DNA of 5,012 nt from Phycisphaeraceae bacterium (GTDB taxonomy: Bacteria; Planctomycetota; Phycisphaerae; Phycisphaerales; Phycisphaeraceae). Both the position numbers and the translations under genes were made by a program. How positions within the stretch are numbered: position 1 is the first letter of the stretch; the number at the start of each line of letters is the position of its first letter. The notes beneath the pieces were generated by a model. That model saw only the letters and a program-made list of their open reading frames with translations, was not told the origin of the DNA and made no database searches. The stretch covers positions 1 to 5,012 of the forward strand of contig PUMS01000336.1 of the NCBI GenBank assembly GCA_003551485.1. The letters run 5' to 3'. This document shows, one piece after another, positions 1-5,007 of the stretch.

Positions 1-1173
1 GAAGACCTGATGCCCCTGGTGGGCGACAAGCCGCTGCTGATTACCGAGTTCGGCGTCAACACCATCGAGGTCAGTCCCCAGCACCAGGGCGAGTTGCTCA
101 AGCAGTGCTGGTTCGAACTGCTGGAGGCCGGCGCGGCGGGCGCGGTGGTGTTCAGCTTCATGGATGAGTGGTGGAAGAACTACGACCGGCCCGTGGCCGA
201 GGGCGCCTGGTGGCACCGCGAGCCCGACCCCGAGGCCCACCTGCGGCACGACCGCGACCCCGAAGAGCACTACGGCCTGGTCGAGGCCGACCGCACCCCC
301 AAACCCGGCTTCTACGCGGTGCGCGAGATGTTCACCACCGACCCCCAGTCCATGGCGCGCCAGCGGCGGTTGCAGCACGTGATCATCGCCGCGGCGGTGC
401 TGGCCACGGGCATGGCCCTGCTGGTCGGCGGCTGGAGCCTGCGACAGCGCCGGCACCGCCGCGCCCGCAGCACCGGCGTACCTCCGGCCGACACGGGCCG
501 GCGCGATGGCGGGGCCGTCGCCGGGCCCCCGCCGGAGCAGCGCGGCTTCACGTTGATCGAACTGCTGGTGGTCCTGGCGGTCATCGCCCTGCTGATGGGC
601 ATTCTGCTGGCGGCCATCGCCCAGGTGCGCGAGCACGCGCAGCGCACCAGTTGCGCAAGCCAACTGCGGCAGGTCCTCACCGCCACCCACGCGTACGCCG
701 GCGACCATCACAACCGCCTGCCGCCGCGCATCGAAAGCGGCGGCCGCCAGATTTTCGGCAACTGGCTCGGCTCTGAGGCCAACCCCTACGCCCTGGGCCA
801 CCTGATCGCGCGCGGCTACATCGACGAGCCGCGGGTGTTCTACTGCCCGTCCAACGACCTGGTCCGCTTCGAACAGCAGTATTTCTTCCACATCCGCGGC
901 GCCGAGACATGGATGGCCTACCGCTACCGCAACAACAACGCCACCGGCCATCCGGCCCACTGGGCCGACATCTACGTGCCCACCACCCTCAACGATGGCA
1001 GCCAGTGGGCTCTGATCGCCGATGACCCCTACCGCGACTGGCACCGCCAGGCTCATGTCACCGGATACAACGTGGTCTACCTCGGCGGCCACGGCCGCTG
1101 GGTCGATGACAGCGATGAATCGATCGATGGCGACCTGGCCCGCGCCTGGGACCTGTTCGACCAGCCGCAATGA
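1..1173 (+). CDS. Glycoside hydrolase (clan GH-A, C-terminal part) fused in frame to a prepilin-like domain; 5' partial
   Basis: The frame is open from base 1, so the true start lies upstream; residues are numbered from the Met codon at base 10. Residues 9-15 (LLITEFG) look like beta-strand 7 of a GH-A barrel, with E13 as the likely nucleophile. FSFMDEWWK (48-56) and EHYGLVEADRTPKPGFYAV (86-104) resemble the barrel end of GH2/GH5-like enzymes; the acid/base residue would lie outside the window. A hydrophobic stretch (about 122-144) and a very basic linker (RQRRHRRAR, 145-153) follow. Then comes a prepilin signal, RG|FTLIELL, with cleavage expected after G179, Glu at +5 (E184) and a hydrophobic helix to about 204. 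Residues 205-387 look like the globular part of Planctomycete H-X9-DG pseudopilin-like proteins, with a Cys pair (C215, C279) and a variant tail motif. The substrate is unknown. The prepilin part has no convincing start of its own, so I annotate one fused frame. Domain types are fairly sure; the fusion is less so. Confidence 0.75.
   Translation, partial: EDLMPLVGDKPLLITEFGVNTIEVSPQHQGELLKQCWFELLEAGAAGAVVFSFMDEWWKNYDRPVAEGAWWHREPDPEAHLRHDRDPEEHYGLVEADRTPKPGFYAVREMFTTDPQSMARQRRLQHVIIAAAVLATGMALLVGGWSLRQRRHRRARSTGVPPADTGRRDGGAVAGPPPEQRGFTLIELLVVLAVIALLMGILLAAIAQVREHAQRTSCASQLRQVLTATHAYAGDHHNRLPPRIESGGRQIFGNWLGSEANPYALGHLIARGYIDEPRVFYCPSNDLVRFEQQYFFHIRGAETWMAYRYRNNNATGHPAHWADIYVPTTLNDGSQWALIADDPYRDWHRQAHVTGYNVVYLGGHGRWVDDSDESIDGDLARAWDLFDQPQ
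544..624 (+). other. Prepilin-type N-methylation/cleavage signal and hydrophobic helix (internal)
   Basis: This segment encodes G179-F180-T-L-I-E184 followed by about 20 hydrophobic residues. It matches the class III signal read by prepilin peptidase: Gly at -1, Phe at +1 and Glu at +5. In normal prepilins this signal sits within the first few tens of residues; here it follows at least 178 residues of other sequence. If it is used, cleavage would separate the hydrolase part from the pilin-like part. Recognition of the motif is firm; its use in this unusual position is inference. Confidence 0.8.
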
Positions 1174-1197
1174 TACCCCCGACGCGGGCCGAGAGAG

Positions 1198-1204
1198 AAA
1201 GGAG
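1198..1204 (+). promoter_or_regulatory. Ribosome binding site of the FG-GAP gene
   Basis: AAAGGAG lies 8 bases before the ATG at 1213, within the 39-base gap after the upstream stop. This supports the chosen start and suggests translation from a transcript shared with the upstream gene. Confidence 0.75.
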
Positions 1205-1212
1205 CGTTCCCC

Positions 1213-1281
1213 ATGCATACCCGCCGTATTACCCTGACCGCCACCGCCCTGCCGCTGGCCCTTTGCAGTGGGGTGGCCGCC
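1213..1281 (+). other. Sec signal peptide
   Basis: These 23 codons encode a short basic region (H2-T-R-R5), a hydrophobic core (about 6-20) and a V21-A22-A23 cleavage site before D24. It has the three-part form of a type I signal peptide. C18 is not in a convincing lipobox: the context is PLALCSG, with Leu at -1 to Cys instead of Gly or Ala. Confidence 0.8.
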
Positions 1282-3024
1282 GATGGGCTGGTGCCGCTGC
1301 CGCCCACACAGCAGGCGCTGAAGGTGGAATCCTTCGGCGGCGAAGCGGCCGATGACAACTTCGGCCTGGGCCTGGCCTCCGCCGGCGACTTCACCGGCAA
1401 CGGCCTGCCGGACCTGATCGTCGGCGCCCCGTTCCACGATGGCGGGGCGCTCGACGGCGGGGCAGCGTATCTGTTTCCCGGCGGCGGCGGCGCCGAGCCC
1501 GCCTTTCAACTTCTGGCCGAGGCCGCCGATGATCAACTGGGCTGGAGCGTGGCCGGCATCGGCGACTTCGATGGTGATGGCCATGATGACATCGCCATCG
1601 GCGCCCGCTGGAGCAGCCGCGCCGGGGTGGCCGACCGTGGTGCGACCTGGGTGGTCTTCGGTGATCCCCAGGCCTCCGGCAGCCGCAGCATGGTCATCGA
1701 CCACATCGGTTCATCCGCGGCCGGCTCGGGCCACGCGCTGGCCGGCGGCGATTTCAACGGCAGCGGCTATGCCGATCTGGCGATCGCCTCGCCCTTTCAC
1801 ACCGAGGGGCCGATGCAGCAGGTGGGGCGGGTGGACATCTTCTTCGGCGGCGCTGATCCCGACCCCACGGCAGCGCCGGATGTCACCCTCATTGGCGAGG
1901 GGCCCGGCCACCAGTTCGGCTGGTCGGTGGCCAGCGCTGGGGATGTGACGGGCAACGGCTTCGAGGACCTGCTCGTGGGCGCCCGCTGGTACGCCAGTGT
2001 GCCAGGCGAGGGGCGGGGCCGTGCCTACCTCTACGAGGGGGGGCAGGACTTCGGTAGTGATCCGCTTCTGACCTTCACGGGTGAAAATGCCGATGACTGG
2101 CTGGGTTACGACGTTGTGGGCGTGGGGGATGTCAGCGCCAACGGCTACGATGATTTCCTCGTCACCGCACCCCTGCATCCGGCCGGCAATGCCACCGGGC
2201 GCGCGTACCTGTTTTCCGGCGGCCCCGAGCTCGACGCCACACCGGACCTGATCTTCGATGGCGTGGCCGGGGATGACCAGTTCGGCTACAGCGCCGATGG
2301 CGGGCTTGATATCACCGGCAATGGCTATCCCGACATCATCATCGGCGCCCGGTTCAACGACGATGCCGCCGAAGCCGGCGGCGCCGCCTACATCTTCGCC
2401 GGTGGGCCGGGGATGGACGATCAGCCCGACCTGGTCGTCGGCTCGGCCAACGCCCACGATGCCCTGGGCACCCGCGTGGCCATGCTCGGCGACTGGCTGG
2501 GCATGGACATCCCTCTGGCCGCGGCCACCGCGCCGTGGCACGATGGCACCGGGCCCGGGGAGGCTTTCGGGGCGGTGTTTGCCTTCGGCCTCAATCCCGG
2601 CGACTTCAACCTCGATGGCGTCGTGGATGCCGCGGACATCAACATGCTTCTGGAGGTGCTGGGCACCACCGTCCCCCCGACCGACCCGCGCTTCGACCTG
2701 ACCGGCAGCGGCGAGATCGGGCAGGATGACCTGGATCGGTTGATCCTTGATCTGATCGGTACCGCATACGCAGATGCCAACGTCGATGGCAGGGTCGATG
2801 AACAGGACCTGGCCGCGCTGCTGGCCAACTTCGGCCTCAGCCCCGCCGGCTGGGATGATGGCAACTTCACCGGCGACAGCCGCGTCGGCCTGCGCGATGC
2901 GAGCCTGCTGCTGGCCAACTGGGGCTTTGGCGCCGGCCCGAGCGGTACGGCTCTGGCGGTGCCTGAGCCGGCCTCCCTGGCGCTGCTGGGGCTGGGCGGC
3001 CTGCTTCTGCTGAGACGGCGCTGA
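1213..3024 (+). CDS. Secreted FG-GAP beta-propeller protein with dockerin-like EF-hands and PEP-CTERM anchor
   Basis: 603 residues. The N-terminus has basic residues (HTRR), a hydrophobic core and a VAA|D signal peptidase I site after A23, so the protein is exported. Residues 40-460 form seven units of about 60 residues with FG-GAP features: (F/L)G-x-S-V-A, a D-x-[TDN]-G-[ND]-G-x-x-D calcium loop, then a G-A/R-x-Y-x-F-x-G-G strand. Residues 462-573 hold four EF-hand-like loops resembling the dockerin-type repeats common in Planctomycete surface proteins. Residues 583-603 are a PEP-CTERM signal: VPEP, a hydrophobic helix, and a final RRR. An exosortase would be expected to process it and sort the protein to the envelope or extracellular matrix. 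The ATG at 1213 has a good ribosome binding site and leads straight into the signal peptide. The ligand is unknown; integrin-like FG-GAP propellers often mediate binding, so adhesion or matrix binding is plausible but inferred. No catalytic domain is visible. Confidence 0.93.
   Translation: MHTRRITLTATALPLALCSGVAADGLVPLPPTQQALKVESFGGEAADDNFGLGLASAGDFTGNGLPDLIVGAPFHDGGALDGGAAYLFPGGGGAEPAFQLLAEAADDQLGWSVAGIGDFDGDGHDDIAIGARWSSRAGVADRGATWVVFGDPQASGSRSMVIDHIGSSAAGSGHALAGGDFNGSGYADLAIASPFHTEGPMQQVGRVDIFFGGADPDPTAAPDVTLIGEGPGHQFGWSVASAGDVTGNGFEDLLVGARWYASVPGEGRGRAYLYEGGQDFGSDPLLTFTGENADDWLGYDVVGVGDVSANGYDDFLVTAPLHPAGNATGRAYLFSGGPELDATPDLIFDGVAGDDQFGYSADGGLDITGNGYPDIIIGARFNDDAAEAGGAAYIFAGGPGMDDQPDLVVGSANAHDALGTRVAMLGDWLGMDIPLAAATAPWHDGTGPGEAFGAVFAFGLNPGDFNLDGVVDAADINMLLEVLGTTVPPTDPRFDLTGSGEIGQDDLDRLILDLIGTAYADANVDGRVDEQDLAALLANFGLSPAGWDDGNFTGDSRVGLRDASLLLANWGFGAGPSGTALAVPEPASLALLGLGGLLLLRRR
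1330..2592 (+). repeat. Seven FG-GAP protein repeats (integrin-alpha-like propeller blades)
   Basis: Calcium-loop first Asp residues fall at 59, 118, 180, 244, 306, 366 and 427, a spacing of 59-64 residues. Six loops keep the D-x-x-x-[NDS]-G-x-x-D pattern, for example DFTGNGLPD at 59-67 and DFDGDGHDD at 118-126. The seventh, starting at D427 (DWLGMDIPL), has lost the Gly and the final Asp. Seven units match the blade number of a closed integrin-type propeller. The repeats are conserved as protein; the DNA is too diverged to be a recent tandem duplication. Confidence 0.9.
2596..2931 (+). other. Dockerin-like region with four EF-hand loops
   Basis: Loops lie at residues 464-475 (DFNLDGVVDAAD), 495-506 (DLTGSGEIGQDD), 521-532 (DANVDGRVDEQD) and 551-562 (NFTGDSRVGLRD). 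Loops 1 and 3 have canonical Asp/Asn at positions 1, 3, 5, 9 and 12; loops 2 and 4 are weaker. Each of loops 1, 3 and 4 is followed by a Leu-rich helix (LLEVLG, LLANFG, LLANWG). This layout is common in Planctomycete PEP-CTERM proteins. A cohesin partner is not implied. Confidence 0.8.
2959..3021 (+). other. PEP-CTERM exosortase sorting signal
   Basis: Residues 583-603 read VPEP, then a Leu/Gly/Ala-rich hydrophobic helix, then RRR directly before the stop. This is the three-part PEP-CTERM signal. It implies an exosortase encoded elsewhere in the genome. Confidence 0.93.
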
Positions 3025-3140
3025 ACCGTTCAGGCTCGGCCGCCACGAGACCACCGGCCCCCATGGGCATGAGAACCCCTTGGGCGAGGCTGGCGCACAT
3101 GGGCGGCGCCTTCGGGTCGACCAGGCATCAGGGCAGGTCG

Positions 3141-3182
3141 CGCATGCCGCCGCGGATGCGGCCGCCCCGCACAGCCGTGTGC
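3141..3182 (+). other. Two adjacent hairpins downstream of the FG-GAP gene
   Basis: The first hairpin, 3141-3160, pairs CGCAT with ATGCG and CCG with CGG, with one bulged G and a 3-base loop. The second, 3169-3182, pairs GCACA with TGTGC around a GCCG loop. They lie 117-158 bases after the stop at 3024. Without a T-run they could be transcript 3'-end structures or Rho-linked termination elements, or simply chance in GC-rich DNA. Confidence 0.35.
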
Positions 3183-3235
3183 CTGCTCCCTGCCCCCATG
3201 GCGCAGCGAGGAACCCATTTGACGCAATCGCGCCC

Positions 3236-3263
3236 TTGCCTTGCCCGTAAGCCCACGTATCCT
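3236..3263 (+). promoter_or_regulatory. Weak sigma70-like promoter candidate for the MBOAT gene
   Basis: TTGCCT at 3236-3241 (4 of 6 match to TTGACA) and TATCCT at 3258-3263 (4 of 6 match to TATAAT) are 16 bases apart. They lie in the least GC-rich patch of the interval, starting about 3213. Transcription would begin near 3270 and give a leader of about 240 bases. The partial matches keep confidence low. Confidence 0.35.
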
Positions 3264-3266
3264 TGC

Positions 3267-3281
3267 ACCATCGGGGATGGT
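3267..3281 (+). other. Perfect short hairpin near the predicted transcription start
   Basis: ACCATC at 3267-3272 pairs perfectly with GATGGT at 3276-3281 around a GGG loop. It starts four bases after the candidate -10 box, so it could be an operator-like inverted repeat or a 5'-end stabilising hairpin of the leader. Its small size means chance is possible. Confidence 0.35.
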
Positions 3282-3323
3282 CGGCGGGAAGGAGGGCGCC
3301 GCCATTGCCGTCAGCCATGTCCC

Positions 3324-3441
3324 CGGGCCGCGGCCCGAACGCGCGGGCCCCCCGGCTCCAGCACCGTTGACGTTCTCCCGGGGGGGGCCGGTCGGCGAAG
3401 GGCGCTGCGGCCGGCGCCGGCGATGGGCCGTCCCCCCCCCC
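3324..3441 (+). other. Highly structured GC tract with palindromes and G8/C10 runs
   Basis: There is a perfect 14-base palindrome at 3324-3337 and a perfect 12-base palindrome at 3410-3421. A run of eight G (3380-3387) and a run of ten C (3432-3441) can pair, enclosing the second palindrome. The segment would fold strongly as RNA and its homopolymers are prone to slippage. No gene is seen in it. Confidence 0.5.
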
Positions 3442-3463
3442 GGTGCCATGGGCAATAGCATGA

Positions 3464-3496
3464 CCCGACCGGGCGTTGACCGGATCGGGCAACGCC
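3464..3496 (+). promoter_or_regulatory. Overlapping alternative hairpins just upstream of the MBOAT ribosome binding site
   Basis: Hairpin A pairs CCCGACCGG (3464-3472) with CCGG-A-TCGGG (3480-3489), with one bulged A. Hairpin B pairs GGCGTTG (3472-3478) perfectly with CAACGCC (3490-3496). The 5' arm of B is almost entirely the loop of A, and the 3' arm of A lies in the loop of B. No bases are left to span the joins, so the two should be mutually exclusive. B ends three bases before the GAGGG ribosome binding site. A regulatory role is inferred. Confidence 0.4.
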
Positions 3497-3498
3497 GC

Positions 3499-3503
3499 GA
3501 GGG
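3499..3503 (+). promoter_or_regulatory. Ribosome binding site deciding the TTG start of the MBOAT gene
   Basis: GAGGG lies 9 bases before TTG at 3513. An in-frame TGA at 3477-3479 leaves no ATG or GTG between the stop and this TTG, so this ribosome binding site supports the unusual start. Confidence 0.7.
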
Positions 3504-3512
3504 AACGGCCGC

Positions 3513-4979
3513 TTGGTCTTCAGCTCACACCTGTTCCTGTTCTACTTCCTGCCGCTGGCGCTGGTCTGCTACTTCCTGGTGCCGCGGCGGGGCAAGCACC
3601 TGATGCTGGCGGTGCTCAGCTATGCCTTCTACGGCTGGGCCAACCCGCTGTTCGTCTTCCTGCTGCTTTTCTCGACGACGGTCGACTACATCTGCGGCCT
3701 GGTGATGACCGGCCGCTGGCGCCTTCGCACCTGGGGTCAGCCGATGCCCATGCTCGAGCCGGGGGGGCAGCGGCAGCGGCATCAGAAGGTGGCGCTGGCG
3801 GTGTCGATCTGCACCAACCTGGCGCTATTGGGCTTCTTCAAGTATTTCAACCTCTTCGCCGACAGCTACAACGCCATCGTCGCCGGCCTGGGCGGTGAGG
3901 CCTACACGTGGGACAGCTTCGTCCGCGTGGTGCTGCCGCTGGGCATCAGCTTCTACACCTTCCAGTCGATGAGCTACAGCATCGACGTCTACCGCGGCGA
4001 TGCCCGTGCGATCCGCCGCTTCATCGACTTCGCCTGCTACGTGTCGATGTTCCCCCAGCTCGTGGCCGGGCCGATCATCCGCTTCTCGGAGGTGGCCGAC
4101 CAGCTCGTTCACCGCACGCACACGCTGGAGAAGTTCGCCCGCGGCGCGGCGATGTTCAGCCTGGGCATGGCCAAGAAGGTGCTGATCGCCAACCCCTGCG
4201 GCTGGGTGGCCGACCAGTGCTTCAACGCCGAGACGGTCAGCACGCTCGATGCCTGGTACGGGGCGCTGGCTTATTCGTTCCAGATCTACTTCGACTTCTC
4301 CGGCTACACCGACATGGCCATCGGCCTGGGACTGATGCTGGGCTTCGTCTTTCCCAAGAACTTCGACAGCCCGTACAAGGCCACTTCGATCACCGACTTC
4401 TGGCGGCGCTGGCACATCTCGCTTTCGAGCTGGCTGCGCGACTACCTCTACGTGCCGCTGGGGGGCAACCGCAAGGGGCCCAACCGCACCTACATCAACC
4501 TCATGCTCGTGATGGTCCTGGGGGGGCTGTGGCACGGGGCGACGAGCTGGAACTTCGTGATCTGGGGCGCCATCCACGGCGCGATCCTGGGCATCGAGCG
4601 CGCCGCGGGCGGCAAGGACTCGCTCTACCGCTTCCTGCCAAGGCCGCTTCGGACGCTGGCGACCTTCTTCCTGGTGACCATCGCCTGGGTCTTCTTCCGC
4701 GCGGAGGGCCACGAGCGGGCGCTGAGCTACCTGGGCGCGATGTTCGGCGCTGTGCCGCTGCACGATGGCGCGGAGATGGCCGCGGCGACGATCTACCGGC
4801 CCTACTTCCTGCTGGCGATGGGCCTGGCTGCCATCCTGGCCTGGACGGCGCCGCAGTCGTGGGACTTTACCCGAAAGCTGACCTGGCCGCGGGCGCTTTG
4901 GTGCCTGCTGATGCTGGCCGTGGCGATCATCGTGCTGTTCACGCAGGCCTACAACCCGTTCATCTACTTCATCTTCTGA
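3513..4979 (+). CDS. MBOAT-family membrane O-acyltransferase, AlgI-like
   Basis: 488 residues, typical for AlgI/DltB-type MBOAT enzymes. The family moves acyl groups, usually acetyl, across the inner membrane for O-acylation of exported polysaccharides, normally with a periplasmic SGNH-type partner. The N-terminus, MVFSSHLFLFYFLPL, matches the usual family start, which confirms TTG as initiator. Many hydrophobic helices run through the protein (for example about 7-23, 30-53, 93-113, 380-395 and 430-445). Hallmarks seen are FYTFQSMSYSIDVYRG (147-162), QLVAGPIIRF (182-191), FQIYFDFSGYTDMAIG (256-271), FWRRWHISLSSWLRDYLYVP (296-315), GGLWHGATSWNFVIWGAIHG (337-356) with the invariant His at H341 and a second His at H355, and the ending NPFIYFIF (481-488). 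A basic loop lies at about 67-92. The family is certain. The substrate is not: alginate is only one option, and no alginate genes are visible here. Confidence 0.96.
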   Translation: MVFSSHLFLFYFLPLALVCYFLVPRRGKHLMLAVLSYAFYGWANPLFVFLLLFSTTVDYICGLVMTGRWRLRTWGQPMPMLEPGGQRQRHQKVALAVSICTNLALLGFFKYFNLFADSYNAIVAGLGGEAYTWDSFVRVVLPLGISFYTFQSMSYSIDVYRGDARAIRRFIDFACYVSMFPQLVAGPIIRFSEVADQLVHRTHTLEKFARGAAMFSLGMAKKVLIANPCGWVADQCFNAETVSTLDAWYGALAYSFQIYFDFSGYTDMAIGLGLMLGFVFPKNFDSPYKATSITDFWRRWHISLSSWLRDYLYVPLGGNRKGPNRTYINLMLVMVLGGLWHGATSWNFVIWGAIHGAILGIERAAGGKDSLYRFLPRPLRTLATFFLVTIAWVFFRAEGHERALSYLGAMFGAVPLHDGAEMAAATIYRPYFLLAMGLAAILAWTAPQSWDFTRKLTWPRALWCLLMLAVAIIVLFTQAYNPFIYFIF

Positions 4980-4991
4980 TCGCAGCATTGA

Positions 4992-4997
4992 AGAGGA
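4992..4997 (+). promoter_or_regulatory. Probable ribosome binding site of the next gene
   Basis: AGAGGA lies 10 bases before an ATG at 5008, within the 28 bases after the MBOAT stop. The short gap suggests an operon. Confidence 0.5.
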
Positions 4998-5007
4998 CCG
5001 CCTCACC

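Larger units (their letters stand above)
3025..3512 (+). other. Non-coding interval, 488 bases
   Basis: I see no convincing gene on either strand. Frames that stay open here give Arg/Pro/Ala/Gly-rich products with no recognisable domain, as expected from GC-rich non-coding DNA. The interval holds two close hairpins (3141-3182), a weak promoter candidate (3236-3263), a short perfect hairpin (3267-3281), GC palindromes with complementary G8/C10 tracts (3324-3441), and overlapping alternative hairpins (3464-3496) just before the MBOAT gene. I find no hairpin followed by a T-run, so there is no clear intrinsic terminator for the upstream gene. Confidence 0.7.

Noticed and set aside
340..540. Single frameshift joining two separate genes
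   Set aside because: The hydrolase and prepilin parts are in the same frame, so one insertion or deletion cannot explain the junction; a lost stop or two compensating errors would be needed.
352..1173. Prepilin gene starting independently at ATG 352
   Set aside because: I see no ribosome binding site before it, and it would put a hydrophobic helix and an Arg-rich linker ahead of the prepilin signal. It remains possible, but it is not better supported than the continuous frame.
1330..2592. Recent tandem DNA repeats or a CRISPR-like array
   Set aside because: The periodicity is at the protein level (FG-GAP units); the DNA of the units is diverged and there are no constant repeats with spacers.
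3025..3060. Intrinsic terminator right after the FG-GAP gene
   Set aside because: Only a weak 4-pair CTCG/CGAG stem is present and no T-run follows.
3219..3224. TTGACG as a -35 box
   Set aside because: It matches well alone, but there is no -10-like hexamer 16-18 bases downstream; the TATCCT box is 33 bases away. TTGACG at 3367 and TTGACC at 3476 fail in the same way.
3063..3458. Open frame of 131 residues in the interval between the FG-GAP and MBOAT genes
   Set aside because: It is rich in Arg, Pro and Gly with no domain. I see no good ribosome binding site, and it crosses the palindromes and C10 run as non-coding DNA would.
1711..3492. Long open frame of 593 residues on the minus strand, antisense to the FG-GAP gene
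   Set aside because: It mirrors the codon structure of the + strand gene in GC-rich DNA, has no recognisable domain, and runs on into low-complexity Arg/Pro/Ala sequence in the intergenic part. The + strand gene has a signal peptide, repeats and a sorting tail.
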